Shown piece after piece: positions 24,115 to 32,307 of a stretch of 55,320 nucleotides of DNA (position 1 is the stretch's first letter; every line of letters starts with the position of its first letter). The translations under genes and the position numbers were made by a program. This DNA comes from Thiorhodococcus minor. GTDB lineage: Bacteria > Pseudomonadota > Gammaproteobacteria > Chromatiales > Chromatiaceae. The stretch spans positions 1-55,320 of the forward strand of contig NZ_JAAIJQ010000038.1 of assembly GCF_010820565.1 (NCBI RefSeq), written 5' to 3'. The notes below the pieces were generated by a model. It saw only the letters and a list, made by a program, of their open reading frames with translations. It did no database searches and was not told where the DNA came from.

Positions 24115-24954
24115 ATGACGAAGAAGACAATCACCCTGATCGCAGCCAGCCTGGCCTGCACCCTGAGCCTGCCGACGGCGCTAGCAACGCCCGAGCAGGA
24201 CAAGGAGACCTTTCAGGCCTATTTCGAGTCACGCTTCCCGAATGTGCCCGAAGACGATTTCGTCAACGGCGCCTATGCCATCGACCCGGTCGGACGGGAG
24301 AACTGGGAGGCCATCGAAGAATTCCCACCCTACGAAACCGCGATCAGCAAAGGCGAGGAGATGTGGGAGACGCCCTTCGAAAACGGCAAGACCTACAAGG
24401 ACTGCTTTCCGGACGGCCCCGCCATCGCCGGCAAGTACCCCTATTGGGACCGGGAGCGCGGCATGGTGATAACCTTGCCGTTGGCGATCAACGAGTGCCG
24501 GGAAGAGAACAAGGAGAAGCCGCTCAAGTACGCCAAGGGACCCATCGCGGACATCGTTGGCTACATCGCCTACGAGTCGCGCGGCCAAGTCACCAATGTC
24601 GAGATCCCGGAAGACGACCCGCGGGCGCTGGAGGCTTACGAGCGCGGCAAGCAATTCTACTTCGCTCGCCGTGGGCAGCTGAATTTCTCCTGCGCCCATT
24701 GTCACATGGGCAATTCCGGCACCACGCTGCGGACCGAGATCCTGAGTCCGGCTTACGGCCACACGACGCACTTTCCGGTCTACCGCTCGAAATGGGGAGC
24801 CATGGGCACGCTGCACCGCCGCTTCTCCGGCTGCAACAAGCAAGTCCGCGCCAAGCCATTCAAACCTCAAGGCGAGGAATATCGGAATCTCGAGTTCTTC
24901 TTCACGTACATGAACAACGGTCTTGAGCTGAACGGCCCTGGCGCGCGAAAGTGA
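24115..24954 (+). CDS. soxA: Thiosulfate oxidation cytochrome c subunit SoxA
   Basis: A 279-residue exported SoxA, the catalytic subunit of SoxXA. After a signal peptide (about 1-24) come two cytochrome-like domains. The N-terminal one has lost haem and retains a likely disulfide (Cys97 in YKDCFPDG, Cys128 in INECREEN). The C-terminal one has the haem motif Cys193-Ala-His-Cys196-His197 (NFSCAHCHMGNSGT) and Cys240 in RRFSGCNKQVRAKPF, the persulfide axial ligand that carries out catalysis. It is thus the monohaem form of SoxA. The gene sits between soxX and the soxK-like gene in one direction, consistent with an operon. Confidence 0.95.
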   Translation: MTKKTITLIAASLACTLSLPTALATPEQDKETFQAYFESRFPNVPEDDFVNGAYAIDPVGRENWEAIEEFPPYETAISKGEEMWETPFENGKTYKDCFPDGPAIAGKYPYWDRERGMVITLPLAINECREENKEKPLKYAKGPIADIVGYIAYESRGQVTNVEIPEDDPRALEAYERGKQFYFARRGQLNFSCAHCHMGNSGTTLRTEILSPAYGHTTHFPVYRSKWGAMGTLHRRFSGCNKQVRAKPFKPQGEEYRNLEFFFTYMNNGLELNGPGARK

Positions 24955-25046
24955 TCCTTACCGGACACCTCGAGCCAAGCGATAACGAGGCGCGCCACAG
25001 CAGCCGCCTCGGCTCGACCGATAGAGACGAGAGGAGTTGAGAGAGA

Positions 25047-25601
25047 ATGAAGATTCGCAAAGTATTCGGCAGGGCCTTGATCGCCGCCCTGATGGTTGCG
25101 CTGCCGCTGGGCAGCGCTTGGGCGACGCACCGCGTCGAAGCGGAGAAGGCTATCGACGAGGCCAAGGCCGCACACGAGAAGGCTCAAGAGGTGGGAGCCG
25201 CTTCGCTCGAGACGCAGCAGATGATCGAGCGCGCGGAGAAGCTCATGCCGTCGCGCCAGTTCACCAAGGCGAAGGGAATCGCAACCAAGGCACGGATGCA
25301 AGACGAGTACGCCTACGAGCGGGCAACAAGCGATGACCAAGGCGACGTCGCCATGAGTCGCCGCGCCACCCAGGTGATCGAGGCGGCGGAGGCAGCGCGA
25401 AAAAAGGCGGCCTCCGTGGGTGGGGAATGGCGCGATACGGCCAAGATGATCACAGAAGCGGAGGGCCTGGCGAAGTCAGGCAAATTCGAGGAGTCCATCG
25501 CGCTAGCCAACAAGGCCGAACGACAGGGCGAGCTGGGCTACGAGCAGGCGATGAGGGAAAAGGATGCCGACTTCCCCTCTTACGTCGCCAGGAAGCAATA
25601 G
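25047..25601 (+). CDS. soxK: SoxK-like SoxXA-associated protein with duplicated unit
   Basis: A 184-residue exported protein in the soxK position. A signal peptide (ALIAALMVALPLGSAWA) precedes an all-helical, charged mature chain. Two 59-residue units align without gaps: about 34-92 (AIDEAKAAHEKAQEVGAAS...) and 110-168 (VIEAAEAARKKAASVGGEW...), with 24 identities by my count. SoxK/SAXB proteins as I remember them are about 100 residues with one such unit, so this is a duplicated version. SoxK stabilises SoxXA and can increase its activity. Weak resemblance to DUF4398-type helical proteins is the alternative. A GAGAGGAG site precedes the ATG. Confidence 0.8.
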   Translation: MKIRKVFGRALIAALMVALPLGSAWATHRVEAEKAIDEAKAAHEKAQEVGAASLETQQMIERAEKLMPSRQFTKAKGIATKARMQDEYAYERATSDDQGDVAMSRRATQVIEAAEAARKKAASVGGEWRDTAKMITEAEGLAKSGKFEESIALANKAERQGELGYEQAMREKDADFPSYVARKQ

Positions 25602-25635
25602 CCCCTCTCAATCGCTCGCTCAGGAGAATCTCAAG

Positions 25636-26313
25636 ATGACACAGAGAGCCACGTCCAAGATCCTACTCGCCCTGGTTGCCGCCTTCGCCCTGCCATTGGG
25701 GGCCTCCGCAACGGAGAACAAGATCGCGCGAAACCTCGAGAGCGTCGAGGTCATGCACGACGGCAAACCAGTGACCGTCTATCGCGGTCACGACCGCGAT
25801 GCCAAGCTACCGGAGATCTTCCAGAAGACCGACCGCGGCTGCCCACCCTTCTGCGTTCAGCCGATCATCATCGCCGATGGTGTCGAGACCATTGGCGAGC
25901 TGGAGCTGCTCGGCTACCTCAAGCGCATGGCGCAAGGTGAGGATGACCTCATGGTGATCGACTCGCGTACGCCCGACTGGGTCATGCGCGGGACCATCCC
26001 CGGATCCGTCAATATCCCTTGGAACAAGATCAACCGAGAGACAGCCGGCACCTTTGAAACGCCATCCGAGGCGGATAGCTTCCATCACATCCTCGAGGAC
26101 GAGCTCGGGGTCGACAAAAAGCCGGATGGCGCGGGCTGGGATTTCAGTCGAGCCAAGACCTTGGTGCTCTTCTGCAACGGCATCTGGTGCCCGCAGTCAT
26201 CGATGAACATCCATACCCTCATCGGGATCGGCTACCCGGTCCACAAGCTCAAGTGGTATCGCGGCGGCATGCAGGACTGGGTCAGTGTCGGCCTGACCAT
26301 CGTCAAGCCCTGA
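25636..26313 (+). CDS. soxL: Periplasmic rhodanese SoxL
   Basis: A 225-residue exported rhodanese-fold sulfurtransferase. The signal peptide (ILLALVAAFALPLGASA) is followed by a linker with paired Cys69 and Cys73 (DRGCPPFCVQP). The rhodanese domain (about 85-222) contains LMVIDSRTPDWVMRGTIPGS, VNIPWNKI and the active-site Cys180 in TLVLFCNGIWCPQSSM, with a second Cys185 in the loop. SoxL has been proposed to remove or transfer sulfane sulfur during thiosulfate oxidation; the exact acceptor is not certain. It is the last gene of soxXAKL, 34 bp after soxK and followed by a strong terminator. Confidence 0.9.
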   Translation: MTQRATSKILLALVAAFALPLGASATENKIARNLESVEVMHDGKPVTVYRGHDRDAKLPEIFQKTDRGCPPFCVQPIIIADGVETIGELELLGYLKRMAQGEDDLMVIDSRTPDWVMRGTIPGSVNIPWNKINRETAGTFETPSEADSFHHILEDELGVDKKPDGAGWDFSRAKTLVLFCNGIWCPQSSMNIHTLIGIGYPVHKLKWYRGGMQDWVSVGLTIVKP

Positions 26314-26340
26314 CGCTCGAGCAGCTGAGTCCATCCAATC

Positions 26341-26374
26341 CGCGAGGCGCCTTCGGGCGCCTCGCGCGCTTTTG
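26341..26374 (+). terminator. Rho-independent terminator of soxXAKL
   Basis: GCGAGGCGCC, TTC, GGGCGCCTCGC form an excellent stem with a short loop, followed by GCGCTTTTG. It separates the sox operon from the tRNA gene. Confidence 0.85.
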
Positions 26375-26408
26375 TCCTCTGCCGATACCCCTTTCCCCGC
26401 AAGCACTG

Positions 26409-26414
26409 TAAAAT
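26409..26414 (+). promoter_or_regulatory. Candidate -10 element of the tRNA-Leu gene
   Basis: TAAAAT ends 9 bases before the mature tRNA. No convincing -35 sequence is visible at 16-18 bp. Confidence 0.35.
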
Positions 26415-26423
26415 GCCCGGATC

Positions 26424-26508
<85 letters not shown>

Positions 26509-26596
26509 GACTCTCGCGACACCGACCCAGCCGTATCCAGGCATCGACAGGCGCCTTCGGAACGGCCCGAGCAAGCCCCGACAGAGGATACGGCAC

Positions 26597-27010
26597 ATGG
26601 CACAGAGCAACGGCCCGCGCCATGCAAAGACCGGAAAGGCGATCAACACCGACAAGCTCGACCGCGTCGTCGCCCAAGCCCGCAAGGCCAGCGACGAGCG
26701 TGCCGCGGGCTACCGCGATCAGGCCCTCAAGCTCTACCCCTGGGTCTGCGGTCGCTGCGCCCGGACGTTCACGCGCGAGAACCTCAGGGAGCTGACGGTC
26801 CATCACAAGGACATGGACCACGACAACAATCCGCCGGACGGAAGCAACTGGGAGCTCCTATGCGTCTATTGTCACGACAACGAGCACCAGAAGCATGAGG
26901 AGCATCTGGCCTCGCTGGCATCCGGCAGCGGCAAGCGAAAGGACGGTGCCGGCAAACAGACCACATACAACCCCTTCGAGGGACTCGCGGACCTACTGAA
27001 GAAGGAATAG
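26597..27010 (+). CDS. yajD: YajD-family HNH nuclease
   Basis: A 137-residue HNH protein. Two zinc-binding CxxC pairs are visible (VCGRCARTF and LLCVYCHDNEH) and between them the HNH core LTVHHKDMDHDNNPPDGSNW. The N-terminus is basic and hydrophilic, the tail Gly/Lys-rich. The YajD family is widespread in gammaproteobacteria but its DNA or RNA substrate is not established. The ATG at 26597 lies 88 bp after the tRNA-Leu gene, so it may be transcribed with it. Confidence 0.85.
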   Translation: MAQSNGPRHAKTGKAINTDKLDRVVAQARKASDERAAGYRDQALKLYPWVCGRCARTFTRENLRELTVHHKDMDHDNNPPDGSNWELLCVYCHDNEHQKHEEHLASLASGSGKRKDGAGKQTTYNPFEGLADLLKKE

Positions 27011-27163
27011 GTCGGCAAGCATCTCGCCATCACCCTCTCGGCGTCACGGCATGGTCCTAGCGCGCGGTCCCGAGCCGCCATCCGAGGGAGCCCAATCATG
27101 GCTGATCGGCCGTCCTAGACTCACCTCCCGACGCATCACCAGCCCTCTCAGCCGGACAGCCAC

Positions 27164-29326
27164 ATGCCCGACCACATCTTCTTCGCCTCGGCCCCCAAGC
27201 ACATGGGCAGTCTCCTCGCGGAGGAGCTGTCGCGGCTCGGAATGGCAGAGGCGACGGAGACGCGCGGCGGCGCCCGTTTCGTCGGCAGCATCGAGGACGG
27301 CTACCGCGCCTGCCTGTGGTCGCGCATCGCCAGCCGCATCTTGCTGCCCATCGTCCAGCTCCCCGCCAACAGCCCGGACGAGCTCTACGCCGTCGCCCAC
27401 GAGATTCCCTGGGAAGACCACCTGACGCCGGATAGGACCTTCGCGGTCCAATTCGACGGCAGCCTGACGGGCATCAACAATCGCCAGTTCGCCGTGCTCA
27501 AGGTCAAGGACGCCATCGCCGACCGTTTTCAGGCGCGCATGGGCAGGCGTCCGAGCGTCGACCCCCGCACGCCCGATTTCAGGGTCCACGTCTACGGCCA
27601 GCAGAATCAGGCCGGCATCAGCATCGACCTGTCGGGAAGCTCGCTGCACGAGCGCGGCTATCGCGACCAAGGCTCCGCCGCCCCTCTGAAAGAGAACCTC
27701 GCGGCCGCCATCCTCATGCGAGCCGGCTGGCCGGAGATCGCGGCGGAAGGCGGCGCGCTGCTCGACCCCATGTGCGGCTCGGGCACCCTGGTGATCGAAG
27801 GCGCGCTCCTCGCGGCGGACATCGCCCCGGGTCTTCTGCGCGCAAGCTTCGGCTTCCACGGCTGGACCCAGCATGACGAGCAGGTCTGGCAGCGCCTGCT
27901 GAGCGAGGCCCGAATTCGCCGCGATGCGGGTATCGAGCGCCTGGGCTCGATGCGCGGCTATGACGTCAATCCCAACGCCATACGCGCCTCGCTGCATCAT
28001 CTCGAGCGCGCCGGACTCGCGGGACTGGCGCACTTCGAGCGCCGCGAGCTGTCAGACTGCCGCCCAGGCAAGGCCGAGGACGAGGGGCTGGTGGTCGTCA
28101 ACCCACCTTATGGCGAGCGCTTGGGCGCGAACGACGACCTGCCGCAGCTCTACGGCCACCTCGGAGCTGTCCTCAAGGAGCGCTTCGTCGGCTGGCGCGC
28201 CGCTGTGTTCACCGCCGACGCCGAGCTTGGGAAGGCCATGGGGCTACGCGCCGTCAAGCTCAATAGCCTCTACAACGGCCCGATCGAGTGCCGCCTGCTC
28301 CACTTCCAGGTCGAGCCACGCTTTTTCGTCAGCAATCATCCGCGCCCGCTGCCTCCCGAAGAGCGCAGCGAGGGCGCGGCCATGCTCGCCAACCGCTTGA
28401 CCAAGAACCTCAAGGCACTGCGCAAGTGGCAAAGGCAGGAGCACATTCAATGTCTGCGCATCTATGACGCGGACATACCTGAGTACGCCCTCGCCATCGA
28501 TGTCTACCAAGGCGAAAAGCGCTGGGTGCACATCCAGGAATACGCGGCTCCGCCCAGCGTCGACCCCAAGAAGGCACGCCACCGCATCCGCGAAGCACTC
28601 GGACTCATCCCCGAGGTCCTCGAGGTGCCGGGCGAGCAGGTCTTTCTCAAGGTTCGGCGCCAGCAGAAAGGACGCGCGCAGTACGAAAAGCTCGCCGAGA
28701 CGCGCAACTTCCACCGAGTGGAGGAGTACGGCCACAAGTTCCTGGTCAACTTCGAGGACTATCTGGATACGGGTCTCTTCCTCGATCATCGCGAGATTCG
28801 CCGGCTGATCGGGGCAATGGCGAATGGCAAGCGTTTTCTCAACCTCTTCGCCTACACGGGCACCGCAACCGTCTACGCCGCCAAGGGGGGCGCCACCTCG
28901 ACCACCACGGTCGACATGTCGCGAACCTATCTCGAGTGGGCAGCGGGCAACCTGTCGCTCAACGGCATTCAAGGCCCAGAGCACGAGCTGATCCATGCCG
29001 ACTGCGTGCGCTGGATCGAGATGATGAACGGGCGCCGCCGCTACGACCTCATCTTCATGGATCCGCCCAGCTTCTCGACCTCGAAACGCATGTACGGAAC
29101 CCTGGACATCCAGCGCGACCATGTCGCCCTGATCAAGTCCGCCATGCGCCTGTTGGAGCCGGACGGCATGATGATCTTCTCCAACAATCTGCGGCGCTTT
29201 CGCATCGATACCGAAGGACTTGCCCCACTCAACGTCGTCGACATCGGCCCCGACACCCTGCCGCGCGATTTCGCGCGCAACCCGCGCATCCACAGCTGCT
29301 GGATGATTCGGTACCACGCCAAATGA
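27164..29326 (+). CDS. rlmL: Bifunctional 23S rRNA methyltransferase RlmKL
   Basis: A 720-residue fused enzyme that methylates 23S rRNA at G2445 (N2) and G2069 (N7). In order: an N-terminal THUMP RNA-binding domain (about 45-160), a first Rossmann methyltransferase with LLDPMCGSGTLVIEGALLAA and the NPPY motif VVNPPYGERLG, and a second methyltransferase with KRFLNLFAYTGTATVYAAKG and DLIFMDPPSFSTSKRM. Length matches E. coli RlmKL (about 700). The ATG at 27164 is the only start that retains the N-terminal PDHIFFASAPKHMGSLLAEE segment. It is a housekeeping gene placed 90 bp ahead of ccmA but functionally unrelated to it. Confidence 0.96.
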   Translation: MPDHIFFASAPKHMGSLLAEELSRLGMAEATETRGGARFVGSIEDGYRACLWSRIASRILLPIVQLPANSPDELYAVAHEIPWEDHLTPDRTFAVQFDGSLTGINNRQFAVLKVKDAIADRFQARMGRRPSVDPRTPDFRVHVYGQQNQAGISIDLSGSSLHERGYRDQGSAAPLKENLAAAILMRAGWPEIAAEGGALLDPMCGSGTLVIEGALLAADIAPGLLRASFGFHGWTQHDEQVWQRLLSEARIRRDAGIERLGSMRGYDVNPNAIRASLHHLERAGLAGLAHFERRELSDCRPGKAEDEGLVVVNPPYGERLGANDDLPQLYGHLGAVLKERFVGWRAAVFTADAELGKAMGLRAVKLNSLYNGPIECRLLHFQVEPRFFVSNHPRPLPPEERSEGAAMLANRLTKNLKALRKWQRQEHIQCLRIYDADIPEYALAIDVYQGEKRWVHIQEYAAPPSVDPKKARHRIREALGLIPEVLEVPGEQVFLKVRRQQKGRAQYEKLAETRNFHRVEEYGHKFLVNFEDYLDTGLFLDHREIRRLIGAMANGKRFLNLFAYTGTATVYAAKGGATSTTTVDMSRTYLEWAAGNLSLNGIQGPEHELIHADCVRWIEMMNGRRRYDLIFMDPPSFSTSKRMYGTLDIQRDHVALIKSAMRLLEPDGMMIFSNNLRRFRIDTEGLAPLNVVDIGPDTLPRDFARNPRIHSCWMIRYHAK

Positions 29327-29416
29327 CGCCCCTCGCTCAAGCCTCTTGGGCACTGGCGCCGCCCTGCTCAATCCTTGGACCCACCCGCATCCTCGGGGCG
29401 GGAAGCGCCTGACGCG

Positions 29417-30034
29417 ATGCTCGAAGTCCAAGGGCTCGAATGCCGGCGCGGCGACCGGCGCCTCTTCTCCGACCTCAGCTTCGCGCTCGACGGCGGCACG
29501 CTGCTGCACGTGCGCGGGCGCAATGGCACGGGCAAGACCACCCTGCTGCGCAGTCTCTGCGGGCTCTTCACGCCAGAGTCCGGGGACATCCGCTGGCGCG
29601 GAGAATCCATCCGCGCGCTGGGCGACGACTATCGCCGCGAGCTGCTCTACTTCGGCCACCTCAACGGCATCAAGGGCGAGCTGACGGGCATCGAGAACCT
29701 CTCGATCGCCGCAACCCTGGACGGCGACCGCATCTCCGAGGATGCGATCTGGGAGGCGCTGGCGCAAATCGGACTGCGCGGTTTCGAGGATCTGCCCACG
29801 CGCATGCTCTCTCAGGGCCAGAAGAAGCGTGTCGCCCTGGCCAGGCTCGTTCTGAGCGGCGCCAGGCTCTGGGTGCTCGACGAGCCCTTCACAGCCCTGG
29901 ACGTCGACGCCGTCGCCCTGCTGCAGCGACTGATCGCCGAGCATGTGGAGCGCGGCGGCCTGGCCGTGCTGACAACGCACCAAGAAGTCCCCTTGACCTC
30001 CGGACAGGTCGAGCGGCTGGACCTGGGGGCCTAA
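29417..30034 (+). CDS. ccmA: Haem exporter ATP-binding protein CcmA
   Basis: A 205-residue ATPase of the CcmABCD machinery, which releases haem-loaded CcmE for cytochrome c maturation. Walker A is VRGRNGTGKTTLLRSLCG, the signature LSQGQKKRVALARLV and Walker B LWVLDEPFTALD. The start ATG at 29417 gives MLEVQGLECRRGDR, typical of CcmA. It is the first gene of a nine-gene ccm operon; ccmB follows after 6 bp. Confidence 0.95.
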   Translation: MLEVQGLECRRGDRRLFSDLSFALDGGTLLHVRGRNGTGKTTLLRSLCGLFTPESGDIRWRGESIRALGDDYRRELLYFGHLNGIKGELTGIENLSIAATLDGDRISEDAIWEALAQIGLRGFEDLPTRMLSQGQKKRVALARLVLSGARLWVLDEPFTALDVDAVALLQRLIAEHVERGGLAVLTTHQEVPLTSGQVERLDLGA

Positions 30035-30040
30035 GCCGAG

Positions 30041-30712
30041 ATGTTTCGCGTCTTCTGGACGGTGCTCAAGCGCGACCTGACGCTCGCCATGCGGCGTCGC
30101 ACGGACGTGCTGACCACCCTCTTCTTCTTCGTCATCGTCGTCAGCCTCTTTCCGCTCGGTGTCGGCACCGAGCGGAAGGTGTTAGCGACGCTGGGGCCCG
30201 GCGTGGTCTGGGTCGCCGCCCTGCTCGCCTCCATGCTCGCGCTCGAGCGCCTCTTCGCGGCCGACTACGAAGACGGGACCCTGGAGCAGATGCTGCTGAC
30301 CGCCCAGCCGCTCTCTCTGCTGGTGCTCGCCAAGGTCGCGGCCCACTGGCTCCTGACCGGCCTGCCATTGGTGCTCATCGCGCCCTTGGTCGGCATGCAG
30401 TACCATCTGTCCGACGCGGCGATCGGCGTCATGATGCTCTCGCTGCTGCTGGGCACGCCCGTGCTGAGTCTCATCGGCGCCATCGGCGCGGCCCTGACAC
30501 TCGGCCTGCGCGGCGGAGGCATCCTCTTGTCGCTGCTGATCCTCCCGCTCTATATTCCCATCCTCGTCTACGGGTCTGGCGCGGTACAGGTCAGCGACAT
30601 CGCCATCGCGGACACTCAGCCCTATGTCGCGCTGCTCGGGGCCTTTCTCATGGTCGCCGCGATCTTCGCCCCCGTCGCCTCGTCCGCGGCCTTGCGAATC
30701 TCGCTCGAGTGA
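30041..30712 (+). CDS. ccmB: Haem exporter membrane protein CcmB
   Basis: A 223-residue integral membrane protein with six predicted helices (for example VLTTLFFFVIVVSLFPLGVG, ALTLGLRGGGILLSLLILPL and LLGAFLMVAAIFAPVASSAA). The FADDYEDGTLEQMLL-type loop (here AADYEDGTLEQMLLTAQPLS) is characteristic. It partners with CcmA and CcmC in the cytoplasmic membrane. Spacing of 6 bp after ccmA and a 205-bp gap before ccmC. Confidence 0.95.
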   Translation: MFRVFWTVLKRDLTLAMRRRTDVLTTLFFFVIVVSLFPLGVGTERKVLATLGPGVVWVAALLASMLALERLFAADYEDGTLEQMLLTAQPLSLLVLAKVAAHWLLTGLPLVLIAPLVGMQYHLSDAAIGVMMLSLLLGTPVLSLIGAIGAALTLGLRGGGILLSLLILPLYIPILVYGSGAVQVSDIAIADTQPYVALLGAFLMVAAIFAPVASSAALRISLE

Positions 30713-30917
30713 TCCCAGGTGCGTCGAATGGAGATCGGCGCGCAGGCAGGCTCCCTAAGCCGCCCTGGCGCTTAGGGACGCATGCACTGATGACCAAGCT
30801 GGTCACGAATCCAGTCGGCTCATGAAACCCTGAGCCACAAGCGTTGTCTCAGAGGAGCTGTACGAATCGGCGCGCCGCTGAGCACCCAAGACAAACACAA
30901 CAGCAATCCGCAAGCGC

Positions 30918-31676
30918 ATGGCATTGAACTGGTTCAAATTCGCTTCACCCGCGTCCTTCTATCCGATCGCCGGCCGATTGGTTCCGGTCTTCTGGGTGCT
31001 GACCCTGGCGCTGCTCGCCGTCGGGCTCTATTGGGGCTTCTTCCAGACCGCCGACCAGCTCGGCGGCAGCAACCCGCAGAAGGAGTATTACCGCATCATC
31101 TTCATCCACGTGCCGACGGCCTGGATGTCGATGTGGCTCTACATGATCCTGGTCGGCTGGGCCGCCATCGGCCTCGTGTTCAACACCAGGCTCTCCTTCA
31201 TGATGGCCAACGCGGTCGCCCCAACGGGCGCCATCTTCACCTTCCTCGCGCTCTGGACAGGCGCCTTCTGGGGCCGGCCGAGCTGGGGCACCTATTGGGA
31301 CTGGGATCCACGGCTGACCTCCGAGCTGGCGCTGTTCTTCCTCTACATCGGCTACATCGCGCTGCATTCGGCGATCGACGACACCCGCCGCGCCGACCGG
31401 GCCTCGGCCCTGCTGGCCATCGTCGGGCTCATCATGGTCCCGGTCATCTTCTGGTCCATCAACTGCCCGGATCCCAATCAATGCGCGGCCCTGCATCAGC
31501 GCTCCAACCTCATGCGTATCGAGGGCAACATCCTCTTCTCGATGCTCATCATGACGCTGGCCTTTTGGATGTACTCCTTCGCGACCACTTTCATGCGGCT
31601 GCGCAGCATCATCCTGACGCGCGAAGCGGAGAGCGCCTGGGTCCAAGACATCCTGACCAAGGAGGCTCGAGCATGA
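30918..31676 (+). CDS. ccmC: Haem handling membrane protein CcmC
   Basis: A 252-residue six-helix protein that loads haem onto CcmE. The tryptophan-rich WWD motif is GRPSWGTYWDWDPRLTSELA, and the flanking haem-ligand histidines appear in RIIFIHVPTAWMSM and YIALHSAIDDTRR. It ends in a 4-bp ATGA overlap with ccmD. The 205-bp gap upstream carries no gene, but the operon direction is preserved. Confidence 0.96.
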   Translation: MALNWFKFASPASFYPIAGRLVPVFWVLTLALLAVGLYWGFFQTADQLGGSNPQKEYYRIIFIHVPTAWMSMWLYMILVGWAAIGLVFNTRLSFMMANAVAPTGAIFTFLALWTGAFWGRPSWGTYWDWDPRLTSELALFFLYIGYIALHSAIDDTRRADRASALLAIVGLIMVPVIFWSINCPDPNQCAALHQRSNLMRIEGNILFSMLIMTLAFWMYSFATTFMRLRSIILTREAESAWVQDILTKEARA

Positions 31677-31843
31677 GTGAGTTCTTTTCGCAGGGCGGCT
31701 TCGCCTTCTTCGTCTGGGGCGCCTACGGAATGGTCGCCGCTCTTTTGGTCATAGAGATCCTGCAACTTCGCGCGCAACGCCGCACTCTGCTGGCCCGGCT
31801 CGGCCGTCTGAGCCGCATGCGCGACACCGGAGCGACAGAATGA
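31673..31843 (+). CDS. ccmD: Haem exporter small subunit CcmD
   Basis: A 56-residue single-pass protein (GFAFFVWGAYGMVAALLVIE) with a basic cytoplasmic tail, as usual for CcmD, which stabilises the CcmC-CcmE complex. It overlaps ccmC and ccmE by 4 bp each (ATGA), so translation of the three is coupled. Confidence 0.92.
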   Translation: MSEFFSQGGFAFFVWGAYGMVAALLVIEILQLRAQRRTLLARLGRLSRMRDTGATE

Positions 31844-32307
31844 AAGCTCGACAGAAACGCCTCGCCTTCGTCGGCCTTGCCATCCTTGGTGTCGGCGCCG
31901 CCTCCGCACTGGCGCTGACGGCCCTCAAGGGCAACATCTCCTATTTCTTCAGCCCGTCTCAGGTCGCGGCGAACGAGGCCCCGCCGGACCACGTCTTCCG
32001 ACTCGGCGGGCTGGTGACCGAGGGCACGATCCAACGTCAAGAGGACGGGCTGACGGTGCATTTCGACGTCACCGACAATGCCGAGACGGTGAAGGTCGCC
32101 TACACTGGCATCCTGCCTGACCTCTTCAGCGAAGGGAGCGGCGTCGTTGCCAGGGGCCGACTCGGGTCCGACGGCGTCTTCTACGCCGACGAGGTGCTCG
32201 CCAAGCATGACGAAGAGTATATGCCGCCAGAGGTGGCCAGCACGCTCAAGACGGCGCACGCGGAGGGCGTCGCCGACGCGGCGGCCGGCAGCGGGGCACC
32301 CAACTGA
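31840..32307 (+). CDS. ccmE: Cytochrome c haem chaperone CcmE
   Basis: A 155-residue membrane-anchored periplasmic chaperone. The N-terminal anchor is LAFVGLAILGVGAASALAL; the beta-barrel domain includes VFRLGGLVTEGTIQRQEDGL and VHFDVTDNAETVKVAYTGIL. The covalent haem-binding His and the nearby Tyr are in VLAKHDEEYMPPEV. Stop and next start overlap as TGATG. Confidence 0.95.
   Translation: MKARQKRLAFVGLAILGVGAASALALTALKGNISYFFSPSQVAANEAPPDHVFRLGGLVTEGTIQRQEDGLTVHFDVTDNAETVKVAYTGILPDLFSEGSGVVARGRLGSDGVFYADEVLAKHDEEYMPPEVASTLKTAHAEGVADAAAGSGAPN

Noticed and set aside
26342-26374. Attachment site or integration remnant next to tRNA-Leu
   Set aside because: The palindrome is an intrinsic terminator for soxL, and no integrase or duplicated tRNA end lies nearby; the recombinases at 1-2253 are 24 kb away.
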